Of a DNA stretch of 64,000 nucleotides, positions 1 through 14,547 are shown one piece after another. The stretch spans positions 25,892,905 to 25,956,904 of the forward strand of contig CM056743.1 in assembly GCA_029851415.1 (NCBI GenBank), written 5' to 3'. A program made the translations under genes and the position numbers. The notes under the pieces were generated by a model. That model searched no databases. It saw only the letters and a program-made list of their open reading frames with translations, and was not told the origin of the DNA. The DNA is from Eretmocerus hayati. Taxonomy: Eukaryota; Arthropoda; Insecta; Hymenoptera; Aphelinidae. Each line of letters opens with the position of its first letter. Within the stretch, counting starts at the first letter, position 1.

Positions 1-2252
1 TAAAGTGAAAACAATGACTCGTTATGGTAACATGTTGACCCAAAGTATGTAACAAGGCCAGCTACTTCTTTGGGTTGGTTCCTTATTTGAAGATTAGTCG
101 CAATAATATCTCATGGCGTCGCTAAAAGATGAGAAGCAAATTCAAGAATGCCAATCGGTCATTTCTCCTGAGACCTAACCTTAAACAGCAATAACCATGC
201 TTGGTCTTAGTCTTGAGATATCGATACGAAAACTCAGTCTTAGTTTGACAATATGATAATTATTGCGTTCAAAGATTCAACTCTTGAACTTAAACTAACC
301 AAAACATTTCCATGAAACTATGTGAGCATTGACACATCAAGACTTTTGAGATCTAGCCTTGTATTTCGCTCAACATTTTGAAATCCGACTTTTACTATTA
401 AGTACACTCAAAAAATCCATAGCAAATAGAATACCTGATAGGTTGGATCTTTCTAAAGGTCGCTGAGCTACAATCTACAACCGCAAGTTTATACAAAATC
501 ACACTAAAGACATCAGTAATGTACCACCTGACCAAGTTCCATCACTATACCACCATCATACACAACCGCACCTGGCAAGAGTATATAAAGCCAAAGAAGA
601 GATATAGCAAATCAACCATTACAGCTTCCACAGCTGACTTTATACTTGAATCGCTTCCGTAAAGATATCCAACAGACTATATATATATATAGGCACTATC
701 CACCACGCTTACCAACCGTAATGGACTTGCCACCACGAGCAAGGGGCATCAGAGGACGAGCAACAGCATCAGCCACCAACAACAACAGACAACACCATAA
801 TACAGTATCACAATGCTATGGTCTAAAGAGATGCTATATAACACAACAGAGAAACGTCTGCTATGGAATGCCGTAGTACACCGTGCTGAAACAGCGTGTT
901 ACACGCGGTGGTATCTTGTATCGGGACGATCCCTCTAACTCCTTATAACCCATTCCTACAAGACGCCCCCTATATATACATATACATTTTGCAAGAGAAA
1001 GAGCAACACCTCTGATGGTAGTAGCATTTTCTTGATGCTGATGTTGTTATATATATATATATATATATATAAATGGTGGTTCGTGGTGGTGTTCGAATGA
1101 AGATTTAAAATGGATAAGTCACGGAGGTCCGACCATGACGTTAGTCTTACTATTACAGAATCTTATTTGCCTTATGGTGATGCTGTAGCGGAGGTCTGCT
1201 GTGATAAGATGGAATCTGAACGATCGAGAGTTTGAGGTTAGATGGTAATACATGTAATACATGCGCTGTACATGTAAGTGAGGTTAGGGAGGAGGGTGTG
1301 CAGGTCAGTGTTGTTGCCGGACAAATCGGTTACATTCTGGTTGGAAGGTTTGAAGATGGTTATTTTTTGATCATGGGGGAGGTTCTTCTGTTTGTTGATG
1401 GAATATTGGGGTTAGGTTAGTTGCCTTGTACAAGTTCACACAATCTTAGCGATCGTGATTCAGTACAAAATTCAGATTGAAATAGTTTCACGGCTATCAT
1501 TCACAAAAAAGATGGCTAATGATGTTTTCGAAAGTACATCTAGATTCCACATGTTTTCGGTTACTCAGTCAATTGAATATATACTCTTCATGATCTTATC
1601 ATATTGTGTGTATGAACTCTTACTATCGGAGAAAATCACAACATTATGAAGTATTGGGTCAAGACGGTTTCAACGATTATGTCATTTCAATACATATGAA
1701 TTCAGCATCAAGATCCATAATCCAGGATGAGATTCTGTGTGATGTAAAGGCACTGCCTGGAGAAATCCTAGAATAACGTTGAACCGCTGCCTTAATCGAA
1801 TATTTTGGGCCAAAATTAAAATTGAACTTCTCTTGAATGCATTCAAGAGTAAATTTCAGCTTTGTCATAGTAGAACTCCAACATTACCGTTTATCATAAA
1901 ATTTTATGACCTGCAATAACCTCACATAAAACTGTAACAGTAGATATGAGAAATACAATCAAACTGTAGCTGCATGTGGTATCGCTATTGAAACAAATAC
2001 ATCCATTGATATGTGCTTCACGTTGACTCATATTGTTACTTGTGTGCAAATTACAGATCCAATTCTCTCATCCTCATCACACGAGCAATTTGCAAAGCTA
2101 TTTTATAAGAACATACCAGAGTCCCGTAACTCCTTATAAACGCATCATCACAATACAGAATATTCATGACATATTTCTCATTCGATTTGCACGCAGACAT
2201 AGATATTATAACCTATGTAACAGAGTTGACTGATCTAACAAACTCAATAACC

Positions 2253-2309
<57 letters not shown>

Positions 2310-3880
2310 CGAGTCTAGGAACATTTTCACTACACTTGACCTTGACTCTTTAATAATGTTGCAAATTCAATTACCCAGAAGCAACGGTCGTAAATGAAAT
2401 CAAGTATACTTATACGTCGTCGTTACCTTCTCAAATGCAATTTGCTATTCGTACGCATATTAATGAATGTAGAGTGTGAATACATGAGTGAAATACACCG
2501 TATATATATATAATGGCTGACGATAAATCAATGAAACAAGAAGATAATATTATGAGGATCGAGGCCAAATTGTTAGTTGGTCTATCAACGCATTAAGATA
2601 TTACTGAATACTTAATTAATTATGAGTTCTAGACTCGGCACCTCTACAGATTTTTCAAATCTAACATAACCTATATTACATGGTATAGTTAGCCAAATGT
2701 TTGTGCAAATAAACTTACGTCAACGATATCTATCCATAATTGTATCCATTCTTATGAGAGCAAAAGTTGAACTATGTCAATTTAAACCGTTGCAATAGCT
2801 AAGAATCGATCGATCTGAGTTTTATTCCATTCCATCCCTTAATCATCCATTGACACACCGTATATTGAACCCCGATCGGCTAGATTGAAAATTTCATCCC
2901 ATGTACAGATACTCAAACTTTCTCACTCATTCGTCATAATATCTTTAGATAGTGTACACTGCATTGAAATATATATATATATCTATAGTACCCTACCTGA
3001 TACGGCTATCTATCAGTTAGAGATCGGCTATCAGCAATACCGATCGGCCACCGATCACTCGATTGACTTTCGCGGTGGTCCATCTGCGGAGGCGTGTGCT
3101 ATATGTATGAGTCTACCTTTATACATATATATTGTGATTGGCCTTTCTCTTCCTGACATCTGCTCCCGTTTCGTAAAGTTTGGTGCGCTGTCTTTTTTTT
3201 TGGTAATATATATATATGGCAGTCAATCACACTTATCGGTGCTTCGATCGATCACCGGCTTCTGTGAATCTGCCGCCACTGTAGATACTATATTATATTG
3301 AATAATATACATATACATATTTATCTCATATTGTGGAATGGAATCGCAATGAGAAATGAGGGTTAAATTGGGTTAATAATTAAGCGAGCTTCCGTATGTT
3401 GAAGGATTCAGTGATAGTGATGTTTTTAGAAGTTTGGAGATAAGATGAGTTTATTTTGGTACTTGTTTTTAAATTTGGCCTCGTGATTCTTGTGAGTTGT
3501 GGAAGTGAGAATTCTATCACTCAGATAATTGGCTTGTGATGAATATTGTTCAGTGTGCGGTCGATGCGGGGACACCGAGGTGGATAATCATTTTGCTGAT
3601 TTCTCCTCATTTTTAGTGGGCCTCTTCTTCATCTCCATCTCGATGCTGAAGCTCAGATGATGGGCGGTTTGAAGATAAGGAAATGGAGAGACGTTCATCA
3701 GTTAGTCTCCGCTAATTTTTTACAATAATAGCTTGGTCGGTGAGGTTAACCGGGTATGTGATAATCCTGGGATTAAAAGAAAATATCATTAGAGAAAAAA
3801 TAAATTTTAAAACTTATAGCTATGATAGAATTGAACACATCCAATAATATCTTATAGTTTACTCGCCGAGCACTTGTAAC
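1..3880. other. AT-rich non-coding stretch with microsatellites
   Basis: No exon could be supported here on either strand. The stretch holds a (TA)n tract at about 1048-1071, a (TG)26 tract at about 2256-2306 and short TA runs near 680, 2503, 2972 and 3208. All open frames are short, lack codon character and have no flanking splice signals. It may be intron or upstream DNA of the SAM-domain gene whose last exon lies at 14.5 kb, but nothing in the sequence proves that. Confidence 0.6.
2256..2306. repeat. (TG)26 microsatellite
   Basis: Uninterrupted dinucleotide run of about 51 bases in non-coding DNA, ending in TATACGAG. It is long enough to be length-polymorphic. Confidence 0.95.
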
Positions 3881-4444
3881 ACACTGGGGTCAAATTGACC
3901 CCAAGTAAAAAATGTGATGTTCCTCGAAGTACCTTCATTGTTTTTTCTGGGAAATTCTTTTGATTGTAGTCAAGAGTCCTTAGGAGTGGTTACTACATCA
4001 TTGAAACTTGAATAGTTACCCTATATACAGTGAAAAATAATTCAGTAAAAAATAATTTTTTTTTTAAACATCGTTTGTGAAGGGTACTTTGCGCGCACAC
4101 TTCGGTGACTTTTACACATAGTTTATCAATGCATATAATTCAATACATGGGTGTAAAACCGTTTGCATCCTCGTGATGATTCCGGCCCTCACTCGGACGC
4201 GAAAAAAGTCTTGTTAGGTCTTCTCACCATTCTATCGAAATATATACTATAATTTCTTGAGAATTCACGGTGTTCTGTATTAGAAAGACAATAGACAAAA
4301 TTTTGACTGATTTTACCCAATTCCACCGAGAGTTAGAATTCACGAGGGCTAGGGCCCCTACACGCCAGGGTTGGTACGCCTGCATTCAACTAATCGTCGG
4401 ATACTCAAACTAAAAGTAAATGGCGCTTAGTAACCAAAATTTGG

Positions 4445-4602
4445 TTAACACGTTCGCTGCGACGCCGAAAATCACAGTTCCTTTTTTTTGTGTGCGACGG
4501 GTCCCACCGGTGGGACCCATTTAATAAGATTTTAATCACCGTCGCACACAAAAGAGGACGAGCGGGTCCCACCGGTGGGACCCGTCGCAGCAAACGTGTT
4601 AA
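4445..4602. mobile_element. piggyBac-like MITE, family A copy 1
   Basis: A 150-bp element (4449-4598) flanked on both sides by TTAA. The terminal inverted repeats are CACGTTCGCTGCGAC on the left and its near-perfect reverse complement on the right. Two copies of the palindrome GGGTCCCACCGGTGGGACCC (first copy ends ..CCA) sit inside, and the arms pair again through GTGTGCGAC. A TTAA duplication with short C-starting repeats is the hallmark of piggyBac-mobilised MITEs. There is no coding capacity. A second copy lies at 7.5 kb. Confidence 0.8.
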
Positions 4603-5955
4603 CTGAACATGATGAAACATGTTGGAAAATCGACTGGGGTCATTTTAACCCGATGCGGAAGCTGAGAGCTAAATTTCAAATGAGGTAATGGTTGGAATGC
4701 TTTGACGTCATTCGCACCATTTCATATCGATGGCAATGATAATTCCGAGAAAAATATCCTGTTAAACTATCTATTCCACCTGTGGGATTGTCAAGTATAG
4801 ATTAGAAGCAACACGCCCATATCGACCGATCGGGAAGCTTACAAATTGGCTACTCTTGACTCGCGAACCGGAAGACACGACAAGATCATACAAGAAGATG
4901 AGGTGCTACATAGATGACACGCCACCGATTTCCTTGAAATGTACTATATCTTCTGAATGCATCTATTTAGTCACGAGTGTGAATGATCCGACAGAGTTTT
5001 GTGACCTTAGATAATTTTTTTGTATAGTCTCACACGACGAAAAGAACTATTAGGAAGAATTTAGCCACCCGATGAATTTAAAATTTCGAATGGTATTCGT
5101 AACTGAAACAAATTTTTCATATTTCTTGGTCGTTAACAAATAATCCATCAGTTTCTATAGACTCTAAAAATGTTTCCTACTGCTTTTGTACCTTATGAAT
5201 AGTTCAATTTTTGATTCACAATAAATAGATAGTTGGAGCTAGATATGGGACGAGCTTTACCCAAGTGCAAACCTACTACCATGCAAATCACATAACTCGG
5301 CATTAGAATATCCCATACAAAAGCAACCCATAAATTTAATCTAGCAATTCGACTCGTTCCCCTGATTTCCTGATCCACAAACTTTACACTACGCTTTAAT
5401 TTTTTCGCGACATTCGGAAGATACTATTTGTATCCATCTAAAACACCAACACGGATGCAATGCGATTTATGCATTTCTATATTTTCTCTCGACCTACGCA
5501 TTGATTAAAAAAATAGATGAGTAGTACATGTTTTACATCGGTTGATCTCGTTGCAGCTTTTATCGGCCTTGAAATTAATATTTTATAGTTACGGCGTGGT
5601 TGTAGCGGCGGTATCACGTCCTACGCTCTTTTGAACATCTCACCGATTTGCGACACGACGTGAGTAAAGAGTAAAGTGTATACGTAGTGTAACTGCTCTC
5701 CCAGGCGTGTAGAATTTATGCGAGCTTACCTTCAATGGCCGTAGCTTTCGGGTTCTATTTTATTACTAATTTTTTTTTTGTGAAAATCAGATATATTGAG
5801 AGCTAAATGATATAGGTAGTTTTACCGGTTTTAGATTGAATTTTATGGACTACTGTGAAGGATTATTTAGGAGAAATAGGTTTATTGGTTTGATTTTTCA
5901 TTGATTGATATATCAGTATAATATGGGAGAGGTTGATAATGTCTTGTGTCAAAAA

Positions 5956-6226
5956 TAGTGGCGAATCTAGGGACCGACCTTGGGAGGGGGGGGGGGAGGG
6001 GCGAAATTCGCGCTGCCACGCGCGCGTACAATGTTTCCCGTGCAAATTTTCTTCTTTAGGAGATGGGGGGGGGGGGGGGGGGGGGGCGCACAGCGAGAAA
6101 TCAAAACAAAGTCTTTTTCGCAAGCAGCCATCTAAAAGTATAGGCGCTAAATGGCAAGGAATTCGCCTCGATTTCTCGCTGTGGGGTGGTCACTCTAGCC
6201 CCCCCCCCTCCCTGGATCCGTGCTTA
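5956..6226. mobile_element. MITE-like inverted repeat with long G/C homopolymers
   Basis: The ends AGTGGCGAATCTAGGGA and TCCCTGGATCCGTGCT form an imperfect inverted repeat, each followed inward by G-rich or C-rich runs, including a run of about 22 G at 6065-6086. The right end is followed by about 23 A. The two open frames across it are composition artefacts. Confidence 0.55.
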
Positions 6227-6259
6227 GTAAAAAAAAAAAAAAAAAAAAAAAAACACTAA

Positions 6260-7500
6260 AAATACATCAAAAATCACTTCTATAACTTAGTCTATGCATT
6301 TAAAGAAGACGTACAAGGTGGCACACACTATCTCAAAATTTGGATGGAACTACTCGTGCATCTGGTGCATTATCGATAAATTTACATATAGACTTGAAAT
6401 ATAAAACCACATAGTTCATTGACTGACCTAATAATTTCCAATTTCAGCATGAATTTTGAGTTTCATATCCGTACCGCACGTGCGCACTCACCCAGAATAC
6501 GCATGCAGCTCGAATAAATCACTTGCCGATCGGAAGTGCAACAAGCTTATCCCGTCTATAAAGTGCGACCTCCATATAAATATATAATACAGTGCTACTA
6601 CTTATAATACTACTACTACTACTTTTGACTCTATTACTAACCAATCGCGGAGCTTTCACATCGAGGGTCAAAAATAATCTATACCGTGCAAACTTGAGCT
6701 ATATATAAGTAATAACACCGAACATCCGGCAGCGATAACCTGGCACCTATATAATATCTAATATTTACTTCACATGACTCACCCCATATAATATTTTATA
6801 AATCTATAATAATGGTCAGATCCACATTATTATATATACTGAACCTAACATACCTTAGTCTCAAGAAAAAAAAATCTTTCAGGGCGTATCCAGGTCTTCC
6901 AGTGCATTCTGTACTCTATATATAATAATATATCCGTACTCGTGTACTAACTGGAGAGGCCGAATTTTATTGCCCCCGTTACTTATTATATATATACTGT
7001 ACTTACTATATCTTTCTCTTTGCTGCACGCGCGAAAGGCCTCATTGATTTTGCCAAAGAGAATCATGATCCTGGCTGCTGTTATATGATGGTGGTGGTGG
7101 TGGTGGTACATTGCGATTACCGTTTATTTACTTGCTTACCTGCAAGCTTCTGGCTATAAAGGTTAAACCACAAATTTATATATATAGATATAATTTTAGT
7201 GGTATGCAGTTTGGAAGGGAGTAAAAGAGAACGAAAGAGGCGGGAGAATTGAACCGGACCAAGTAAGGGCCTTTTTTGTTGATGGCTGACCCCATGCATA
7301 GCAGTGGTTTGCGCGAGTGCATAAGAGAGAATTGCTGGCTCTTATATATGTATGGGGTTATGGGTTGTATTTTATTGATGTGAGTGAAGGTATACAGATG
7401 CAGGTGCACATTCTAAAGTGAAGGATATGGTATATTAGATGGAGATTCTATGGAGAGATGAGTGAGATGCTAAGGTTAGACATTGAGAAAGAATTGAAAG
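6260..7500. other. Non-coding AT-rich DNA
   Basis: I see no gene. There are several TA-rich runs and a short GTG-type triplet run near 7090-7108. Open frames at 7117-7409 on the - strand overlap each other in different frames and lack coding character. Confidence 0.5.
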
Positions 7501-7502
7501 CT

Positions 7503-7753
7503 TTTACACGTTCGCTGCGACTGGTCCCACCGGTGGGACCCGCAGTTTTTTATCTTTTGATTTTTTCCGACTTAGACTTGCTCGAAAAAATTTTCCAAAA
7601 GGATCTATCATGAAGGTTTACTTTGCCAGGAACGTAGACAATAAGATGAAGAAGAGTCTAGACCCATATATGGACGTTTCTACCAAAATGCGGGGGTCCG
7701 GAACATGACCGAAATAAAATCATGGAAAAACGGCGTCGCAGCGAACGTGTTAA
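7503..7753. mobile_element. piggyBac-like MITE, family A copy 2
   Basis: An element of 243 bp (7507-7749) with the same termini as the 4.4 kb copy (CACGTTCGCTGCGAC and its reverse complement). The right flank is TTAA and the left flank TTTA, a one-base decay of the target duplication. The palindrome GGTCCCACCGGTGGGACC follows the left terminus directly. The internal 200 bp differs from copy 1, so the two share only ends and the palindrome. Confidence 0.8.
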
Positions 7754-8267
7754 AGGAATATGGGCTGTGGGCTCCAATTTCAACGGGAAGAGGTTATTTT
7801 TATTTGCTAGGAATATTTTCGAGGGAAATTTTCAACCAATCTATTGATTGATCTTTCAATCAGTTACGGTTGATAATTACATTTTCATCGTGTTTAAACA
7901 AGTTTTCCTTGATTCTATTTTTGTAAACCATCTAAAGTATTTTTTAGTTACGCAAAGGATGCCTAAATGGCGAATTCAACTTGATATCAAAATTTTCAAA
8001 ATCATATTTTACGCAATTTTTCAATAACAGTGTTCCCACAAAATCGCAGAAGATACCTTTCAACTCTTGTCTGTGGATCCAAAAGCTCAAAATTGAGCTA
8101 CAACCTCAAAAGCTCGGTGAGAAATACTCATACTATTGTTGCAATATTCATCAGATCAGCACAAAATAATGGGCTGCATTTACTTTAAGAAACCTATTAA
8201 CTGACTACAATAATTCACAAAATTCGGCCATGGTTTGCTAACATATTCTAAACAACATTAACCCGTT

Positions 8268-8703
8268 GCATGAGTACATTTTTTCATGGAGTTACGAGTT
8301 ATGGGTCCCAGGGACCCCACAAAGTAAATTTGTTCTTTTGCCGGAAGGAATCAAAATATTGACCTAAAACTTATATGGCATAAAATTCTATAGAATCTGA
8401 CATTTTTTGTATTTCCGAAGATGATATCATTCATTGATGGAATTGATGAAGAAAGAGAATCTCTGGAGGAAACGATCCTTTTTCGCTAAAATGGCTCTTA
8501 AATCAAAAGTTTTACGATTTTTTTGGAAAATTCTTTCGCATTGAGAAGCTTCCGAACCTGCGCATCGTTCTGAAAGCATAGTGTCACGTCTTAATAAACG
8601 AAAGATGATCCTATAGATACAACTCTCACCATTCCAAGGATGAAATCAGACAATGAAGTGTGTGTAAGGTCCTTGAGGACCCCGTGTGTGTGCGCTGGGT
8701 TAA
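8268..8703. mobile_element. piggyBac-like MITE, family B
   Basis: TTAA flanks both ends. The termini begin CCCGTTGC (left) and end GCGCTGGG (right), loosely inverted. GGGTCCCAGGGACCCC lies near the left end and GGTCCTTGAGGACC near the right, so palindromic GGTCC blocks again sit just inside the termini. It is non-coding and about 428 bp long. Confidence 0.6.
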
Positions 8704-11480
8704 TTAGCTCAAATGTGGTATCCCTGGTGTTCCATGTTGCAACCTACAATGTTTTTATTGACGCCACGCCGTGGTGGATACCAGTGCACCCATAAATCTG
8801 AACGGTTTCTATGGAGAAATTAGTCATGTTGATGTGTCAGGCATGATTATCCTTTCATCAAGGAATGATTTCGAATGTTCAAATATAGACAAAAATAAAG
8901 ATTATCAATTTTCCATATTTTCAAAAATTTACCTCCGAGCGAGCATTGGGAACGAGATTTTTATACAATCTTCGACTTAGCTCAATTTTTGAATATTTGA
9001 ATAATTTCCAGAGGGTATTTCCAGATTATTCCTTGCAGTCATGTATAGAAATTTTGACTCGGGCAATCGGTTTGAAACTCAAGAGTGTATTCCTGATCTC
9101 TCCACAATCAATAATTTCTAATAATTCATGGTTTTGATCAATACTGATGAATAGTTGAGTATGTGAAAACTAGAATCCATATCCTCAAGCCCTTATCAAT
9201 AATTTAGTGAACAATCTCGAAGCGCAAATAGTCTTCTGAGAATGGATAGAATATCTTAAAAACCAATCTTGTTGTACAACAAAATTTCTTTTTCTCTTGA
9301 AGATTTTGATCACAGTGTCTCAAGAATGTTCATTCCACTACATATCTCTCCCATCATTCTCTAACCTTTATCTATATAGAGTTTATAATCGACCGAATCA
9401 AAATAAGACCCTTCTTGAATTTTGAAACAATCACGAAACGAAAAAAAAAATAGAAGAAGAACAACAAGTCATTCCATTTGCCCCCTAACCCCAATTTCCG
9501 GAGGCCTACCGATTCTCTCATCTTCTTCTTTCTCATCATCATCTTCTACATACTTATCCTACCGTCCGTATGATAAATCCACGGTTGGATCAGAGAACGA
9601 GAATAATTTTGACCTCTACCACCGCTACACAGATATATATATATATATATATGTATAAAATACTTTCAAACAACCATGTAACACCGTGGGCGGAATAATA
9701 ATCGGGCAAAAGATTCTGAGCTCCTACCGCATCATCTCTGATGTCTACTCCTTTCGAATTTTCGTCTTCCGGTGCCTCCGATCGCCCGCGGTGAAAATGA
9801 TTTTAATACATAAATATATCTATACATTTATGTATGTATCGTGAAACCCTTTGCCCCCGATGCAGCTGCCAACTCATCCCTCTTCCCCCCCCCCTCCACT
9901 TTCTTCTTTGGTGCATTTTATTTTGATATTCTTTTTTTTCTTGCCGATTTTTTTTACTGAGGTCGAAACGACCAAATGTATTATTGGTATGTGTACGCGT
10001 GTTGAACACGGTAATCTGAGAAGTAGCATTCGTTTTGGTCGGAGAGGCTATATAGGAATGGAGAGTTGGAGTAATGTTTAAAGTCGATGTGGACACTTAC
10101 ATCCTTTTGGCTGAACTTGCTCGTCTGTTACTACTTAGGCAGTCGGGTATGAAAATGCTATGAGAGACTGTTGACGTGAGGTATATTGGCAAGTGTCGTG
10201 AAAGATTATGGACAAGATGGATGTGTGAGACGAAGATGAGTTGGACAAACGTGGGACAGTCAGGAGAAGAAAAGGATTAAATTTATGTACATGGGAATTT
10301 CTGCGAAAACTTGTATTTCCATGGAATGCGATGAACATGAGCATTTTTACAAAAACTGCTGGTACATCGTAGCGAACCAGAAGATAGTACAAATATTCAA
10401 TTTAGTGCGAGAATTATTGATAAAAAAGTGCTGTTTTATGAAAATATCCATATATCGTTATAACAATCATATATTATATTATATTCTACCAAGACACTGA
10501 TTCTTGCCAACACCTGTCTCTGTAACCAATCATATAAGTTTAAAAAATTGTCTAGAAAGACACGCCACACTCTGTAATATCAAAGAAGAAGAAGAAATGA
10601 GGAATGTCGAATTGCTCTGTCGTCGCGTGATGTGGAGGCAATTTGTCGTTGTTATTTATTATGATGCACCAAAGCGGTAGCGAGTGCCACTTTTCGCGTC
10701 GACTCTTTTGCCATTTGAGAATGTTCTGATGTATGATAATGGGGGATGAGGTTTCTCTGAGTGAATGTGGATGATTCGTTTCGAGATGATTATTATTGGA
10801 ACAGTGCCAGACTTATAATATATCTTTGGTCATTATATTGCTTGGAATTTCTGCGGGAGCCATGGTTTTTTCTAATGCCTATTGTATTTTTAAACTTTTC
10901 TGGTTTAAACGGTTACCGGCTATTATAAAGTCAAGTTATTGTGGCAGTTCTATTTCGAAAGAATTTCAAATCTTGGCCAACTTTACTAATTAGGATTTTT
11001 TTGGTCACTTAGAGTAAAGAGCTGTCTTTGGAATAGATAGATGTTCAGTCTCATACTGATTGGATCCAGAATGCTGAACACTTTGAAGTATATAGAAAAT
11101 TCTAAGTATCACCAATTCAACGAGTTGGAATTCTCCGAGAATTTTGAATTCTGCACAGAATTTATCACGGGATCAATTCGACACAAGTTCTGGTTTTGTA
11201 ATTCTTTTATGCAATGACAGATGAATCATTCATCAAGCTACACCTTTGTGGTATTAATAAGATATGCCCTTCTTGCTACCACTCGTTGGGTTTGTAAAAA
11301 TTCTCGATGATTCAGAGGCCTTTAAAATGCTTTTATAGCTCAAAGATAAAATTTTCCAAACAATTGGGTAATGATCAATTAATAGTATGAAAATACCATC
11401 AATAGATACAATACTTTGTCTTCGAGGAAACAAAAAGAGGTTTCTTATGAAGTTGGCAAAGATGACATTTTGTTGAACTG
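8704..11480. other. Non-coding DNA
   Basis: No supportable gene. It contains a short (TA)n at about 9633-9650 and pyrimidine-rich tracts near 9880-9960. Open frames up to 97 aa occur on both strands over the same bases and look like chance. Confidence 0.5.
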
Positions 11481-11639
11481 GTGCCGCTAATAATCATGAC
11501 CACTCACCAACTCGGCCAGTGATCCACTTATCAACCTGTCCACCCGGCCAGCCGATCATCAACCTACCCACCCACCGAATCTCACCCGGTCCCCACCTAT
11601 AACCCACATGGCCACGTATTATATTTGAACGAGCCTCAG

Positions 11640-11900
11640 GCCAATCTAGACCATACTTACCAGACTATTCCAAACCGTACCTGGACGTCCCAGACCGGTC
11701 TAAACGAATTCTAGACTATATCAGACCATTCTTCACTTTTTTAGACCATTCCAGGGCATCCCAGATCATTCCAGAACATCCCAGATTGTACCAAATTATT
11801 CCAGACCGTACCATACGGGCCTGGGTCGTACTAGATCATTCCGGACCATTCCAAACCGTAGCAGACTGTTTCAGACCAGATTAGACCATTCATCCATTCA
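11640..11900 (+). repeat. Degenerate minisatellite, about 10-13 bp unit
   Basis: Loose tandem copies of a unit resembling CCAGACCATTCCA recur roughly twenty times with drift (CCAGATCATTCCA, CCAGACCGTACCA, CCAAACCGTAGCA). The flanks (about 11500-11600 and 11890-11960) carry related CCACCCA/CCAACTCACC-rich sequence. It is non-coding. Confidence 0.75.
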
Positions 11901-11959
11901 TCCCTCTACCAACTCACCAACCCATCCACCTATCGACTCACCCATGACCCATGTGCAGC

Positions 11960-14547
11960 CACCCATTATACTTCACTTCTTCCACATAGGGAACCCAATC
12001 CGCAAGATCAAGACGGACAAATTTTGGACTGGCGTTGAGTTATCATAACTCATTCAAGATATTGATTTGATTATAATCAGCAATCTATAAATTAATTGAA
12101 AATTTCTGGCCGCAAAGTCATTTGAGTTCCACAGACTGCCTCTGATCTATAGCGAAGTTTTCTTTCATCAAAATAAGATCATGTTTATCGTTTCACGAAG
12201 GTGTATGGGTATGATCAACTCTGGTAACACGGCGTCATTTATCGTAAATGCATTTGGAATATTTGATACAATGGATGTATCCTGTATTCTACGTAAAACT
12301 GATTTCTACAAAACATACGAGTGACTCGCCAGATGAAAAGATTGTCATAAATAACACCGAGCTGATGATCAACCACAAAACAGATGTCATACACCAAAAT
12401 CACATTCATCCACACCCGACAATACACTTTCTGGCTAGATCCCGCATTCACACTTTCAGTTCATCATTCGCCACCTGCACCATTCTACACACACTTTTAA
12501 AAAAACCCACAAATAATTACTTTCACCATTTGCACACACATTTATAACAATAAATAGCAGCACAAATACTTTTTAGCATTTAGCTTCTCACTTTCAACTC
12601 CTCCCTCAAAATAATTAACCAAACTGAATAGAGCCACGCGCGGGCACCAAATCTTCACATACTTACATCCATACAAAATTCTGTATTACAAGATTACTGA
12701 CAAAATTCGCGTGCAAGTCTCGCATTACAGTAAATATACTGAGATAGCACCAGACACATCAGCCTACAGCATATATGCTTCTCGAATATTTCATTCATCG
12801 CGAGTCTGCTTTTGCTACTTCTTATAATACTTACCTTATATACTCCTTCTTGAAAGTCGCGCCCACCTCGCGCACGCCAGACACGAGCGAGCCACACTTC
12901 AAAAGCGTGTGTGTACCAATTACCTATACCTCTTTCACCCTAATTTTTTTTCCTTCTTACTCGTCGCATGCTGTAAAATTCATACCTATAATACTCACTT
13001 TATACACTCGTTACATACATAAGATTTCTGAATGCATGTTATCTGGGTGTGTCTTTAGTTAGACCCCCTTAGGGAATATATCGCGTGTTGAATCGTCCCA
13101 AAGAGATCTGCGTGATCAGGATCAGACGAAAACAGGGAGGAAGGATGAAGGGGAGATTTCTTGGTGGAGGCTGATCGAGAAATTAACCATATCAGTAGAA
13201 GAGAGGGAGAATGGAGATTGGTATGGAAGTGTATTGAGTATATGCACACGATGGGTAATTGTGGATACTGAATGATTTGCGCGATCGAGAGATCGTTACC
13301 AGCGTTTAGGGTAACCTGACATTGGTATGAAAGATGCATGGGTAATGTATGCAGAAGTTGGAGATGATGTGGTATCAATTTGCGGTTGGATGCAGTGAAT
13401 TTATGATTGAAGCTGGAAATTGGGCTTGTCTTACTACCTCGATCACTGAATTTGTAGTCTCATGACGCGTTGATTTTGTTAGCGATTGGCTCATGTCATT
13501 CATTTGATTCTTTTGCCGATCGATTCTCAGTCAATCAATGGATTAGGATGAGTTCCAATAATTTTAAAGAAAAATTCTCACTAACTGGTCACATCTGCTA
13601 ATCGATTTTATTGGACCAGAGTCTAAAATATTGATGAAAAGGGTAAGGGGATGCTATCATGAATTGTCAAAGAAAACTGTAAAAGCTATTGGTTTGAGTC
13701 AATTCGAGTTCATCGTGCAAAATAGTCCATGATTATACATCCGTGGTATTGATAAGTGATAACTCAAAATTTATCTCAGTTCCATCTGTGCATAATCTTT
13801 TGCCGGGCTTTCATCGATTAAGTTCGGTAACGAATTCTGACTCTTCTGGCTTGAATTCTTTCTCGAACCTTTTCACAAAATTTTGAGATAAATTTTCCAC
13901 ATTTTGAGATGGATCACAATTTTCTACACACACATTGGGAATCATCGATCATTTCGAGGAAAGAAAGCAATCGAATGATGTTATTTTTGTTGATTCGCAA
14001 ACAGGAAAGAATTCATGATGATTGATTTTTGAAATCTTGAAAAGCAAACATCACACGCCTCATCTATGCCCGTACGCCCATGTCGGTCACTGAAATCATT
14101 CTCTTTCCGAGCGAAGCGAAGTAAGTCCTCAGCCTCAGAAATGATGTAACAGTCTATGCATTGGACAAGAGTGATAGGGTTTATCAAGCTCACGAAAACT
14201 TTGAAATTGCGTTTCGGGTGACAGATTCAGATTAAAATAAAGAGTGAGTATTTTTTTCTATCCGTATCTTGTATATGCGTCAAAAACGATCCCTTGTGGA
14301 TGAATGAGTCAGTGAACTCAAAGCAATCAGAAATTCAACGATATCACTAGCATTGAATTCGACCAGGAAAATCATAAATTACTCTTCGTGGCGCCTGGAC
14401 TATACGGTGCATTCTGTCAAAATCAATTTCTCAAAACGCACAGATCCCATTCCTATAAGAGCCACTAATATCTTTGCCCGATCAACATGTAAATTACAAA
14501 AGCAATATACAGTTCAATAACTAACCTTGACTATTCTCAATTTTCAG
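11960..14547. other. Non-coding DNA, probably intron of the SAM gene
   Basis: There are no convincing exons. The 3' edge is a good splice acceptor (CTCAATTTTCAG) for the exon that follows, so at least the last part should be intron. The exon with the first helices of the SAM domain was not found in it. Confidence 0.5.

Noticed and set aside
11500..11960. Pro-rich coding region
   Set aside because: The C-rich DNA is a degenerate minisatellite with stops in every frame.
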